Shown one piece after another: positions 1 through 11,188 of a DNA stretch of 64,000 nt (its first letter is position 1; each line of letters starts with the position of its first letter). The notes beneath the pieces are model-generated. The model saw nothing but the letters and a program-made list of their open reading frames with translations, was not told the origin of the DNA and ran no database searches. This DNA is from Zhengella mangrovi (GTDB taxonomy: Bacteria; Pseudomonadota; Alphaproteobacteria; Rhizobiales; Rhizobiaceae): NCBI RefSeq assembly GCF_002727065.1, contig NZ_PDVP01000003.1, forward strand, positions 310,001-374,000. The letters are read 5' to 3'. Position numbers and translations under genes: made by a program.

Positions 1-136
1 CGCACGCACGGCCGTCGACCTTCCGGGAAGCATGACGGCCCGGAGCCTGGACGGGCACGGCTTTGGCGGCACGCTGCACGCAAACACGCTGACGATTGAC
101 GGGCTTGACGGCTGGGTCGGCAGGCTGGACGCCTGA
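1..136 (+). CDS. C-terminal tail of an unidentified protein (5' end outside window)
   Basis: An open frame enters from the left edge and ends at a TGA at 134-136, giving 44 codons. The visible residues are Gly/Thr/Asp-rich with alternating hydrophobic positions (a stretch reading TLTIDGLDGWVGRL), which looks like the last beta-strands of a globular domain rather than random translation. No family can be assigned from so short a piece, and no start or ribosome site is visible. It runs towards, and ends 67 bases before, the small minus-strand gene that follows, so the two are convergent. The 137-202 stretch between them shows nothing I can name. Confidence 0.4.
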   Translation, partial: ARTAVDLPGSMTARSLDGHGFGGTLHANTLTIDGLDGWVGRLDA

Positions 137-202
137 CCGGTCCCGGAGCAGGCGACATCCGGGGCGGGCGGAGCGGGCACCGCCCCGGACCATGGGCGGA
201 CG

Positions 203-310
203 TCAGCGATCGCCGCCCGGATCATCGAAGTTGAACTTGTAGGCGCCGTAGAGAAGCACTGCCACGAAACAGGACCCGATGCCGACGACGATGAGTTCGA
301 GCAAAGCCAT
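203..310 (-). CDS. 35-residue single-span membrane microprotein
   Basis: An ATG at 308-310 opens a 35-codon frame. It is preceded at about 7 bases by AGGGAG, a good ribosome site, which is why this start is chosen over the longer upstream frame. Residues 3-24 form one hydrophobic span (LLELIVVGIGSCFVAVLLYG) and the tail is short, polar and acidic (NFDDPGG). The gene lies 20 bases downstream of the DUF465 gene on the same strand, so the two are probably co-transcribed. No function can be assigned. Small size means the call rests on the ribosome site, the membrane span and the neighbour. Confidence 0.5.
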   Translation of the reverse strand: MALLELIVVGIGSCFVAVLLYGAYKFNFDDPGGDR

Positions 311-330
311 GATCTTGCACTCCCTGTCGG

Positions 331-513
331 TCAGGCGGTTGCACTGCCGCTGAGGCGCGCCTCGACGGCCGCAATGCGTTCCCGCACCTTCAGCCTCAGT
401 TTCTTCAGGGCCTGGATGCGCAGGCTGTCTGGCAGCGGGCGCTTTTCCTCGTGCTGGATCTTGGCTTCCAGGATCGAGTGGCGGGACCACAGGGCACTCA
501 GGTGATTCAGCAT
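331..513 (-). CDS. YdcH/DUF465 family small protein
   Basis: This 60-residue protein is almost entirely helical and highly charged. It has the DUF465 (YdcH) pattern: an N-terminal L-x-x-L-x-x-RH segment, a central EEKRPLPDSLRIQALKK turn, and a second Lys/Arg-rich helix (KLRLKVRERI). Members are cytoplasmic, 50-80 residues long and of unknown function. The ATG at 511-513 is preceded by GGAGG with 8-base spacing. It is transcribed away from the LysR-type gene at 618, with a 104-base region holding an inverted repeat between them, and is probably co-transcribed with the membrane microprotein downstream. The family call is by pattern only. Confidence 0.65.
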   Translation of the reverse strand: MLNHLSALWSRHSILEAKIQHEEKRPLPDSLRIQALKKLRLKVRERIAAVEARLSGSATA

Positions 514-596
514 GGACAGGACCTCCGTTTCCAGTTTGCAGCAGGACGAAGGTGGGAATGCTTGCTTGATAGAACCAATTCATTGTCTATATCCTA

Positions 597-617
597 CCGA
601 TAGCTTCTTGTTATCGG
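597..617. promoter_or_regulatory. LysR-type operator (CCGATA-N9-TATCGG) next to the OxyR-like gene
   Basis: A perfect inverted repeat CCGATA-N9-TATCGG ends at the base before the regulator ATG. T601 and A613 give the T-N11-A arrangement typical of LysR-family sites. The position over the start region suggests autoregulation, and the site may also serve the divergent small genes. The assignment is inferred from sequence symmetry only. Confidence 0.45.
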
Positions 618-1550
618 ATGGCCATGCGCTTTCGCCCCTCATCCCGCCAGCTTGAATATCTCGTCGCCTTGGCGGAGCTGCGCCATTTCGGCCGCGCCGC
701 GCGACGCTGTTCCGTGTCCCAGCCCACCTTGTCCGTCCAGCTCCAGCAGATGGAGGATCGCCTTGGCACGCGCCTGATCGAACGCACACCCGGCGCCGTG
801 GCATTGACGCCCGCCGGTGAAAAGGCGGTTGCATTGGCCCGCCAGGCCCTGGCCGCCCTGGACGAAATGGCGGCCATCGCCTCCGGCGGGGAAGCGGCCC
901 TTGGCGGGCGCCTGCGACTCGGCGCTGCGCCCACGTTCGGGCCCTATTTCCTGCCGCACCTTCTGCCGGTCCTGCATGCGCGCTATCCGGCGCTGGAGAT
1001 TTTCATCCGCGAGGAACGGCCGCACCTGCTGGAGGAGGCGATCGTCGATGGCGAAATCGACTGCGCCATCGGTCCGGAACCACGGCGCGGCGACCGCTTC
1101 ACCTTTTCACGCCTGATGGACGAGGACCTGTTTCTCGGCCTTCCGGCGAGCCATCCGCTTGCGAAGGAAGCCAGCGTTCCCGTTGCCGCCCTGGTGGCGG
1201 AACGCATGATGACGCTGGGGCGCGGTCATCGCCTCAACGAATCGGTACGCGCGCTCGCCGGCCAGGCAGGCACGCCGCTGCGCGAGGATTACGAGGGCAC
1301 GAGCCTGGATGCCCTGCGCCAGATGGTCTCGATCGGCATGGGCGTGACCCTCTTCCCGGCGCTCTATGCCGCGTCGGAGTTCGCCAGGCACGACGACGTG
1401 GTCCTGCGCCGCCTCGCCGGCCGGCGCCTGACCCGCACGGTCGGCCTGTTCTGGCGGCGCGGCACCCTGCGCCAGCACCATTTCGATACCCTGGCAGCGC
1501 TTTCCGCCGACGTCGCGGCCGGGCTGGAACTGCCCGGGGGCAAGCCCTGA
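618..1550 (+). CDS. LysR-family regulator, OxyR-like but without the redox cysteines
   Basis: The protein has 310 residues, the normal LysR length. A winged helix-turn-helix occupies about residues 8-66 (SQPTLSVQLQQME in the recognition region), followed by a linker helix and a substrate-binding domain from about 95. The effector domain resembles OxyR: LGAAPTFGPYFLPHLLP, and a GRGHRLNESVRALAG segment at the position of the OxyR redox loop. In peroxide-sensing OxyR this loop reads GHCxRDQ...C; here both cysteine positions are occupied by other residues (Arg and Ala). The only cysteines are in the DNA-binding domain and in an IDCAIG strand. It therefore is probably not a thiol peroxide sensor, and its ligand is unknown. 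ATG at 618 and ATG at 624 are both possible starts. The nearest genes do not reveal its targets. Confidence 0.8.
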   Translation: MAMRFRPSSRQLEYLVALAELRHFGRAARRCSVSQPTLSVQLQQMEDRLGTRLIERTPGAVALTPAGEKAVALARQALAALDEMAAIASGGEAALGGRLRLGAAPTFGPYFLPHLLPVLHARYPALEIFIREERPHLLEEAIVDGEIDCAIGPEPRRGDRFTFSRLMDEDLFLGLPASHPLAKEASVPVAALVAERMMTLGRGHRLNESVRALAGQAGTPLREDYEGTSLDALRQMVSIGMGVTLFPALYAASEFARHDDVVLRRLAGRRLTRTVGLFWRRGTLRQHHFDTLAALSADVAAGLELPGGKP

Positions 1551-1578
1551 CGGCCGCGATGTCCGCGGGCAGGTCATC

Positions 1579-3066
1579 TCAGAATGTCTGTGCCGCGGCC
1601 ACCGCCCGCTTCCAGGCCGCGTATTTCTGCTCCCGGGCCTGGACGTCCATCACCGGTTCGAAGCGGCGTTCCAACGCCCAGGTCGCGGAGAATTCCTCCT
1701 GTGCCGGGTAGACGCCGGCCCTCTGGCCGGCGAGCCATGCCGCGCCAAGCGCCGTCGTTTCCAGCACGGCCGGCCGGTCGACCGGGGCTCCGAGAATGTC
1801 GGCGAGAAACTGCATTGCCCAGTCCGAGGCGCTCATTCCCCCATCGACCCTCAGCACAGCCTCTCCCGACGCCGAGACCCAGTCCGCCCGCATCGCTTCC
1901 AGCAGGTCCCGGGTCTGGAAACCGACGCTTTCCAGCGCGGCGCGGGCAAACTCTTCCGGCCCGGTGTTGCGCGTGATGCCGAAGACCGCGCCGCGGCATT
2001 CCGCGTTCCAGTAGGGGGCGCCAAGACCCGTGAAGGCCGGCACCATGACCACGCTTTGCGTCTCGTCCGCCTTCTCGGCCAGCGGATGCGTCTCGGCGGC
2101 ATGGCGGATGATCTTCAACCCGTCGCGCAGCCACTGCACCACCGCTCCGGCGATGAAGATCGAGCCTTCCAGCGCATAGGTCGGCCTGCCGTCGAGCTGG
2201 TAGGCAATCGTGGTCAGCAGCCGGTTGTTGGAGCGCACCGGCGCATCGCCGGTGTTGAGCAGCGCGAAACAACCCGTGCCATAGGTGGACTTCATCATGC
2301 CCGGCGCGAAACAGGCCTGCCCGATGGTGGCCGCCTGCTGGTCGCCGGCCACGCCCAGAATGGGGATTTCGCGGCCGAACAGGTCGGCCCGCGTCATGCC
2401 GAAATCGGCGGCGCAGTCCTTCACCTCCGGAAGCATGGCCATCGGCACGTCGAACAGGTCGCAGAGCGCCTGGCTCCAGGCGCCCTCGCCGATGTCGTAG
2501 AGCATAGTCCGCGCCGCATTGGTGGCATCGGTGGCATGCACCGCGCCACCGGTCAGCTTCCAGATCAGCCAGGTATCGACCGTGCCGAACAGCAGGTCGC
2601 CGGCCTTTGCCTTCGCGCGCGCTCCGTCGACGGTGTCGAGCAGCCACTTCAGCTTGGTCGCGGAAAAATAGGGGTCGAGAAGAAGGCCGGTCAGCCGTGT
2701 CACGGTGTCCTCGTGGCCCGCCGCCTTCATGGCCTGGCAGGTCTCGGCGGTTCGCCGGTCCTGCCAGACGATCGCATTGTGAATGGGCTCGCCGGTGTGC
2801 CGGTCCCACACCAGCGTCGTCTCGCGCTGGTTCGTGATTCCGATGGCGGCGATTTCCTGCGCCGTGATCCCGGCCCGCTCGATGGCGCCGCGGCAGGTCG
2901 CCGCCGTGGTCGTCCAGATGTCGCCGGGGTCATGCTCCACCCAGCCGGAGCGCGGGAAGATCTGCGGAAACTCCTCCTGGGCCACGGCAACCGGCTTCAG
3001 GCCGGCATCGAAGAGGATGGCCCGGCTCGAGGTCGTTCCCTGGTCGATGGCGAGGATATGGGTCAT
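1579..3066 (-). CDS. glpK: glycerol kinase
   Basis: GlpK phosphorylates glycerol to sn-glycerol 3-phosphate in the cytoplasm using ATP. The 495-residue product matches the family length. It opens with the FGGY-kinase phosphate loop [17 protein letters not shown] (about residues 3-19) and carries the C-terminal [11 protein letters not shown] motif and [18 protein letters not shown] region expected of glycerol kinases. I chose the ATG at 3064-3066 because the family begins directly before the DQGTTS loop; an upstream in-frame ATG would add an unlikely leader. The gene is last in the glp block, 207 bases after glpV, with a strong hairpin in the gap, so its expression may be partly separate. It ends 29 bases from the convergent LysR gene. 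Confidence 0.95.
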   Translation of the reverse strand: MTHILAIDQGTTSSRAILFDAGLKPVAVAQEEFPQIFPRSGWVEHDPGDIWTTTAATCRGAIERAGITAQEIAAIGITNQRETTLVWDRHTGEPIHNAIVWQDRRTAETCQAMKAAGHEDTVTRLTGLLLDPYFSATKLKWLLDTVDGARAKAKAGDLLFGTVDTWLIWKLTGGAVHATDATNAARTMLYDIGEGAWSQALCDLFDVPMAMLPEVKDCAADFGMTRADLFGREIPILGVAGDQQAATIGQACFAPGMMKSTYGTGCFALLNTGDAPVRSNNRLLTTIAYQLDGRPTYALEGSIFIAGAVVQWLRDGLKIIRHAAETHPLAEKADETQSVVMVPAFTGLGAPYWNAECRGAVFGITRNTGPEEFARAALESVGFQTRDLLEAMRADWVSASGEAVLRVDGGMSASDWAMQFLADILGAPVDRPAVLETTALGAAWLAGQRAGVYPAQEEFSATWALERRFEPVMDVQAREQKYAAWKRAVAAAQTF

Positions 3067-3080
3067 GGATCGAAGCCCCC

Positions 3081-3104
3081 GAAGCAATTCAGCGAATGCG
3101 GACA
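3081..3104. repeat. partial copy of a short intergenic repeat
   Basis: GAAGCAATTCAGCGAAxGCGGAC just upstream of glpK matches the core of the two longer copies near 21301 and 46471 (GCGATTCAGCGAAA-GCG). A second short match, GCGGCGATTCAACGA, lies near 3150. It is probably a decayed copy lying between glpV and glpK. Confidence 0.35.
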
Positions 3105-3235
3105 CGGGTTTCGCGCCCGGAATGGCATGTGAAACGATGCGGTGGCGCATCGCGGCGATTCAACGAGGAGCGGCCCTGCCCCGGTGGAATCGGAACCGTG
3201 AGTGTGGCGAAGACAGTGATGATGGGCAAGGTGAT

Positions 3236-3260
3236 GGCCGGGGCGCAAACCGCCCCGGCC
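3236..3260 (-). terminator. strong GC hairpin between glpV and glpK
   Basis: A perfect 10-bp stem (GGCCGGGGCG / CGCCCCGGCC) with a 5-base loop begins 13 bases past the glpV stop. No U-tract follows, so it may act as an mRNA 3'-end stabiliser or attenuator rather than a classic terminator. It would lower glpK expression relative to the transporter genes. Confidence 0.45.
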
Positions 3261-3273
3261 GGTCGGCAGTGTC

Positions 3274-4998
3274 TTACTTCTGCCAGGACTTGATCAGCTC
3301 GTCGTAGGAGACCGTGACGCCCTGCGGCTTCTCGTTCTCCACCTTGGCCTTCGGCGCACCCGGCTGGCTCAGCCAGTACTCCGGATCCTTCTCCTCGTTC
3401 AGCTTCGGACCGAGGTCACCCTGGACGCCGGCGCGCTCGAGGCGGGAAAGCACCTTTTCCTGGGCTTCGCAGAGCGAATCCAGTGCTTCCTGCGGGCTCT
3501 TGGCACCCGACATGGCGTCGCCGATGTTCTGCCACCACAGCTGCGCCAGCTTCGGATAGTCCGGCACGTTGGTGCCCGTCGGCGACCACTGCACGCGGGC
3601 CGGCGACCGGTAGAACTCAACGAGGCCGCCAAGCTCCGGCGCCCGGTCGGTGAACGACTTGTCCTGGATGGTGGATTCGCGGATGAAGGTCAGGCCGACA
3701 TGGCTCTTCTTCACGTCCACCGTCTTCGAGGTCACGAACTGGGCGTAAAGCCAGGCCGCCTTGGCGCGGTCCACCGGGGTCGACTTCATCAGCGTCCACG
3801 AACCGGCATCCTGGTAGCCGATCTTGGTGCCTTCCGACCAGTAGACGCCGTGCGGGCTGGGAGCCATGCGCCACTTCGGCGTGCCGTCTTCGTTCATCAC
3901 CGGCAGGCCCTTCTTGACCATGTCGGCGGTGAACGCCGTGTACCAGAACATCTGCTGGGCGATCTCGCCCTGGGCAGGAACCGGACCGGCCTCGGAGAAG
4001 GTCATGCCGGCAGCGGCGGGCGGCGAGTACTTGTCCAGCCACTCGATCGCCTTCTTGACCGCGTAGACGGCCGCCGGCGAATTGGTCGCGCCGCCACGGG
4101 CCACGCACGAGCCGACCGGCTGCGACTTCTCGTTGACGCGGATGCCCCACTCGTCGACCGGCAGGCCGTTCGGCTCACCCTTGTCGCCCATGCCGGCCAT
4201 CGACATCCAGGCATCGGTGTAGCGCCATCCGAGCGACGGGTCCTTCTTGCCGTAGTCCATGTTGCCGTAGACCTTCGACGGACCGCCGGCATAGGACATG
4301 TCGCGCCCCGTGAAGAACTCGGCGATGTCCTCGTAGGCGGACCAGTTCACCGGCACGCCGAGGTCATAGCCGTACTTGGCCTTGAAATCGGCCTTGGTCT
4401 TCTCGTCGTTGAACCAGTCGTAGCGGAACCAGTAGAGGTTGGCGAACTGCTGGTCGGGCAGCTGGTAGAGCTTGCCGTCCGGTCCGGTGGTGAAGCTGGT
4501 GCCGATGAAGTCGGCGATGTCGAGACCAGGGTTGGTGACGTCCTTGCCCTCACCGGCCATCCAGTCGGTCAGGTTGCGGGCCTGCTGGTAGCGCCAGTGC
4601 GTGCCGATTAGGTCGGAGTCGTTGATGTAGCCGTCGTAGATGTTCTCGCCCGACTGCATCTGCGTCTGCAGCTTCTCCACCACGTCGCCTTCGCCGATCA
4701 GGTCATGCGTGACCTTGATGCCGGTGATCGCGGTAAAGGCCGGGGCAAGCACCTTGGATTCATATTCGTGCGTCGTGATGGTTTCCGAAACCACCTTGAT
4801 CTCCATGCCCTGGAAAGGCTGCGCGGCATCGACGAACCACTGCATTTCCTTTTCCTGGTCAGCGCGCGACAGCGTCGACAGGTCGCCGACCTCCTTGTCG
4901 AGGAAGGCCTTGGCTTCGTCCATGCCGGCAAAGGCCGGTCCGGACGCCAGGGCGGCCAGCAGGGCCAGCGCCGTTGTGGTTTTCAGGTTCAGCTTCAT
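3274..4998 (-). CDS. glpV: glycerol ABC transporter substrate-binding protein
   Basis: This is the periplasmic binding protein of the GlpSTPQUV glycerol importer. The 574-residue product starts with a Sec signal peptide (MKLNLKTTTALALLAALASG, cleavage near AFA/G at about 24). Its mature part is an extracellular solute-binding family 1 fold with KVVSETITTHEYESKVLAPAF and a Trp/Tyr-rich core (YWFRYDWFND, GWRYTDAWMSMAG). It is long for the class, as expected for this glycerol/polyol group. GGGAGG precedes the ATG (4996-4998) by 6 bases. It follows glpU by 83 bases in the operon. Substrate is assigned from operon context with glpD, glpK and glpR. Confidence 0.88.
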   Translation of the reverse strand: MKLNLKTTTALALLAALASGPAFAGMDEAKAFLDKEVGDLSTLSRADQEKEMQWFVDAAQPFQGMEIKVVSETITTHEYESKVLAPAFTAITGIKVTHDLIGEGDVVEKLQTQMQSGENIYDGYINDSDLIGTHWRYQQARNLTDWMAGEGKDVTNPGLDIADFIGTSFTTGPDGKLYQLPDQQFANLYWFRYDWFNDEKTKADFKAKYGYDLGVPVNWSAYEDIAEFFTGRDMSYAGGPSKVYGNMDYGKKDPSLGWRYTDAWMSMAGMGDKGEPNGLPVDEWGIRVNEKSQPVGSCVARGGATNSPAAVYAVKKAIEWLDKYSPPAAAGMTFSEAGPVPAQGEIAQQMFWYTAFTADMVKKGLPVMNEDGTPKWRMAPSPHGVYWSEGTKIGYQDAGSWTLMKSTPVDRAKAAWLYAQFVTSKTVDVKKSHVGLTFIRESTIQDKSFTDRAPELGGLVEFYRSPARVQWSPTGTNVPDYPKLAQLWWQNIGDAMSGAKSPQEALDSLCEAQEKVLSRLERAGVQGDLGPKLNEEKDPEYWLSQPGAPKAKVENEKPQGVTVSYDELIKSWQK

Positions 4999-5081
4999 GT
5001 GATCCTCCCGAGGTTTGTGAAGCGTTGTGAAGGTGGCCCGCCCGGCGTTCTTCCCGCGCCGGGCGGCATGTCGAAGTCTGG

Positions 5082-5354
5082 TCAGACCCAGCGGAAAACT
5101 GCTGCGGCGAAGACCAGGCAGACGATCAGCGCGCCCCATTGGGGCTGGCTGAGCAGACCGAGCCAAGCCAGGTTGATGAAGGCCGAGCCCAGAAGGGTGA
5201 TGAAGAGGCGGTCGCCGCGCGTCGTCTCGATCCGCAGCACGCCGGTGCGTGGCGTTTCCGGGTAGCGGATCGCCAGGATCGAGAAGGTGACGAGCAGCGC
5301 CGCGATGACGGCGAAGAAGATCGCGGTGGGAACGGTCCAGGCCATCCATGCCAT
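5082..5354 (-). CDS. glpU: small integral membrane protein GlpU (DUF2160)
   Basis: The 90-residue DUF2160 protein has hydrophobic spans at about residues 4-28, 50-67 and 71-88, and the conserved central segment RYPETPRTGVLRIETTRGDRLF split here as RYPETPRTGVL and RIETTRGDRLF. Proteins of this type occur only in glycerol-type ABC operons between permease and binding-protein genes. Their exact role is unknown; an accessory subunit is the usual guess. The gene is 21 bases after glpQ. The call rests on both sequence and position. Confidence 0.8.
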   Translation of the reverse strand: MAWMAWTVPTAIFFAVIAALLVTFSILAIRYPETPRTGVLRIETTRGDRLFITLLGSAFINLAWLGLLSQPQWGALIVCLVFAAAVFRWV

Positions 5355-5375
5355 TGTGAGGTCCTCCCTTTCCGC

Positions 5376-7092
<1,717 letters not shown>

Positions 7093-7093
<1 letters not shown>

Positions 7094-8169
7094 CAGGCAG
7101 CCTCCCCCTTCACGCGCCAGTCGTCGGCATAGACATTGACCTTGCCGGGCTGGAAGACGACGCGCGTCATGTCCGCGCCTATCGCTTCATCCTCCCGGGC
7201 GATAATATTGATATCGTTGCCGAAAAACTCCGCACGCACGATCTTGTGGCGGCCGACGTCCTCGACCCTGCGGATGCGCACCGGCAGGCCTTCGCTGGCT
7301 GACAGGCGGGCGTGTTCCGGCCGCACTCCAATCACCACCTTGCCGTTGAGCGGGCCATAGCCGCGCCCCAGGTCGATGGCCGATCCGTTGACATGGGCCT
7401 GTGTTCCCTCGACCTGCGCAGGGATGATGTTCATGCCCGGCGATCCGATGAAATAGCCGACGAACGTGTGTTCGGGTGTCTCGAACAGCTCTTCCGGCGT
7501 GCCGATCTGCACCACCCGCCCGTCGTACATGACCACCACCTTGTCGGCGAAGGTCAGCGCCTCGGTCTGGTCGTGCGTCACGTAGATCATCGTGTGGCCG
7601 AACTGCCGGTGCAGGCTCTTGAGCTGCGTGCGCAACTCCCACTTCATGTGCGGGTCGATCACGGTCAGCGGCTCGTCGAACAGCAGCGCGTTGACGTCCT
7701 CGCGCACCATGCCGCGTCCGAGGCTGATCTTCTGCTTGGCATCGGCGGTCAGGCCCTGCGCCTTGCGGTCGAGCTCGCCCTCCATGCCGATCATCTGCGC
7801 GATTTCCTGCACCCGCCGGGCGATCGTCGCCGCGTCCTCGCCCCGGTTCTTCAGCGGGAAGGCCAGGTTCTGGCGCACCGTCATCGTGTCGTAGACGACG
7901 GGGAACTGGAACACCTGGGCGATGTTGCGCGCTGCCGTCGGCGCATGGGTGACGTCGTTGCCATCGAACAGGATGCGGCCCTGGCTGGGGGTCAGCAGCC
8001 CGGAGATGATGTTGAGCAGCGTGGTCTTGCCGCACCCCGACGATCCGAGCAGCGCGTAGGCCTCGCCATCGGTCCAGACGTGGTTCAGTTCCTTCAGCGC
8101 GTAATCGTCCTCGCCTCTCGGGTTCGGCAGGTAGGAATGCGCCAGGTTCTCAAGCGTGATCTGTGCCAT
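7093..8169 (-). CDS. glpT: glycerol ABC transporter ATPase with degenerate signature motif
   Basis: The 358-residue ATPase of the MalK/UgpC group has a C-terminal regulatory TOBE region. Walker A (GSSGCGKT, 42-49), Walker B (ALLFDE, 161-166) and the switch histidine (YVTHD, His199) are normal. The ABC signature is not: where LSGGQ is expected the sequence reads LTADA (140-144). The partner GlpS has the opposite pattern, normal LSGGQ but no switch histidine, so the pair would have one competent and one degenerate ATP site. Start and stop overlap or abut the neighbouring operon genes. It is unrelated to the E. coli glycerol-3-phosphate antiporter that shares the name GlpT. Confidence 0.88.
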
Positions 8170-8181
8170 CGGTCCCTCCCC

Positions 8182-9270
<1,089 letters not shown>

Positions 9271-9291
9271 TCCTGCATTCTCCTCCCGGGC

Positions 9292-10896
9292 CTATTCCGC
9301 CGCCGCGCTTTCACCGGCCGCGCGTCGGTCCCGCATCCAGTCATCCAGTGCCTGCATTTCGCTGGCCGTCATCCGCAGGCCGAGCTTGCTTCTCCGCCAG
9401 GCGATATCCTCGGCGCTGCGGGCAAATTCGCGGTCCATCAGCCAGGCCACCTCGCGTTCGCTCATCCCGGCGCCGAAAGCGCGGCCAAGGTCGCTTGCCG
9501 CCGACGCGTCGCCCAGGACAGCGAAGGCCTCCGTACCGTAGGCGCGCACGAACCGCCGCACCTGGCGGCCATCGAGAAACGGGTAGGCACCGGCGAGCTT
9601 GTCTTCCAGCGCCTTGACGCCATCGACGGGAAAATCTCCGCCCGGCAGCGCCACGCCGGCGGTCCAGGCCGGCGGCAGCCCCGGAAAATAGGGCGCGATC
9701 TTTTCCATCGCGCTCTCGGCCAGCCGCCGGTAGGTCGTGATCTTGCCACCGAAGATGTTGAGCACCGGCGCTCCGCCGGCATCATCGACCTTCAGCGTGT
9801 AGTCGCGCGTCGCCGCGGTCGCGGAAGACGCACCGTCGTCGTAGAGCGGGCGGACGCCGGAATAGGTCCAGACGATGTCATCCGCCGTCACAGGCGTCTT
9901 GAAATACTCCGAAGCGAAGGCGCACAGGTAGTCGCGCTCCTCAGGCGTGCATTCCGGCTTCACGGCGGGATCGGAATGCTCCTTGTCGGTCGTGCCGATC
10001 AGCGTGAAGTCGCCCTCGTAGGGAATCGCGAAGATGATCCGCCCGTCGCGGCCCTGGAAGAAGTAGCACTTGTCGTGATCATAGAGCTTGCGGGTCACGA
10101 TGTGGCTGCCGCGCACGAGCCGCACGCCTTCAGTCGAATTCAGCCGCACCTTGCTGGCGATGATGTCGCCGACCCATGGCCCGCCGGCATTGACCAGCAT
10201 CCGCGCGCGGACGGTCCGCCGCTTGCCGCTTGCCACGTCCTCGAGGCTGACCGTCCAGCCGTCCGGATCGCGCTCCGCCGACACCACCTTTGTGCGCACG
10301 AAAACCTGGGCGCCCCGCGCCTGCGCGTCCCGGGCGTTGAGAACCACGAGGCGCGAATCCTCAACCCAGCAGTCCGAATATTCGAAGGCTTTCCGGAAGT
10401 CCGCCTTCAGCGGCGCGCCTTCCGGCGTGCCGGGAAGGTCCAGCGTCGCGGTGCCGGGCAGGATTTTCCGCCCGCCGAGATGGTCGTAGAGAAACAGGCC
10501 GAGCCGGATCATCCAGGCCGGGCGGCGCCCCTTCATCCAGGGCATCAGCGTGTTGAGCACGCGTGAGGCCGGCGTCTCCGTATCGAAGCGCATGCCCGCA
10601 TGGTAGGGCAGCACGAAGCGCATCGGCCAGGAAATGTGCGGCATGGCCCGAAGCAGCACCTCGCGCTCGATCAGCGCCTCGCGCACCAGCCGGACCTCGA
10701 AATACTCCAGGTAGCGCAGCCCGCCGTGAAACAGTTTTGTGGAAGCCGAGGACGTCGCCGACGCCAGGTCGTTCATCTCTGCCAGGCCGACCGACAGGCC
10801 CCGCCCGGCCGCATCCCGCGCGATGCCGCAACCATTGATTCCGCCACCGATGATGAACAGATCGAAAGTCGGATGACCTTCCGGCATGTCGGACAC
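9292..10896 (-). CDS. glpD: aerobic glycerol-3-phosphate dehydrogenase
   Basis: This FAD-dependent, membrane-associated enzyme oxidises glycerol 3-phosphate to dihydroxyacetone phosphate and passes electrons to quinone. The dinucleotide-binding fold is at the N-terminus (FDLFIIGGGINGCGIARDA), followed by the GlpD signature regions (TSSASTKLFHGGLRYLE, RLVRGSHIV) and a C-terminal DAO domain. A GTG at 10894-10896 sits 4 bases after GGGAGGA. The alternative ATG at 10885-10887 would have 13-base spacing, so GTG is preferred but not certain (534 or 531 residues). It is the first gene of the glp operon and diverges from glpR. Confidence 0.92.
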   Translation of the reverse strand: MSDMPEGHPTFDLFIIGGGINGCGIARDAAGRGLSVGLAEMNDLASATSSASTKLFHGGLRYLEYFEVRLVREALIEREVLLRAMPHISWPMRFVLPYHAGMRFDTETPASRVLNTLMPWMKGRRPAWMIRLGLFLYDHLGGRKILPGTATLDLPGTPEGAPLKADFRKAFEYSDCWVEDSRLVVLNARDAQARGAQVFVRTKVVSAERDPDGWTVSLEDVASGKRRTVRARMLVNAGGPWVGDIIASKVRLNSTEGVRLVRGSHIVTRKLYDHDKCYFFQGRDGRIIFAIPYEGDFTLIGTTDKEHSDPAVKPECTPEERDYLCAFASEYFKTPVTADDIVWTYSGVRPLYDDGASSATAATRDYTLKVDDAGGAPVLNIFGGKITTYRRLAESAMEKIAPYFPGLPPAWTAGVALPGGDFPVDGVKALEDKLAGAYPFLDGRQVRRFVRAYGTEAFAVLGDASAASDLGRAFGAGMSEREVAWLMDREFARSAEDIAWRRSKLGLRMTASEMQALDDWMRDRRAAGESAAAE

Positions 10897-11040
10897 CGTT
10901 TCCTCCCGTGATATCCACACAAGCGGAAACTAACATAAACAAACAAAAATGAAAACAAGATGCTTTCTAAATTATTCGGATCGGGGAAAACCGCAATTTC
11001 TTGGGCAAAATGAGGCAGTTAGATCGAAAAACAGAGCTTT

Positions 11041-11139
11041 TTCGCACCTGCGAAGGCCGAAATTGAATCGGTTCAATGGGCCGTTAACGCCGCTTGGTGG
11101 TTTCATTTGACAAATTCCGCGCATTATCGAACATTTGCG
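11041..11139. promoter_or_regulatory. glpD/glpR intergenic operator region
   Basis: The 292-base divergent region is AT-richer than its surroundings and holds several symmetric elements: TTCGCA-CC-TGCGAA (11041-11054), ATTGAA-TCGG-TTCAAT (11062-11077), and TCGAACATT (11128-11136). Read on the other strand the last is AATGTTCGATAA, the half-site of the enterobacterial GlpR operator. GlpR binding here, repressing glpD-glpK and itself, is inferred. An A-rich tract (10930-10960) may hold the glpD promoter. Confidence 0.45.
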
Positions 11140-11188
11140 ATCACATTGGACGGATTGACCTCGCCTCGTGGGGCAGGAAGGAGGAGGC

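Noticed and set aside
203-583. A 126-codon minus-strand frame covering both small genes at the left edge
   Set aside because: Its first 90 codons overlap the DUF465 gene in another frame and look non-coding; only the last 35 codons have a ribosome site and a membrane span.
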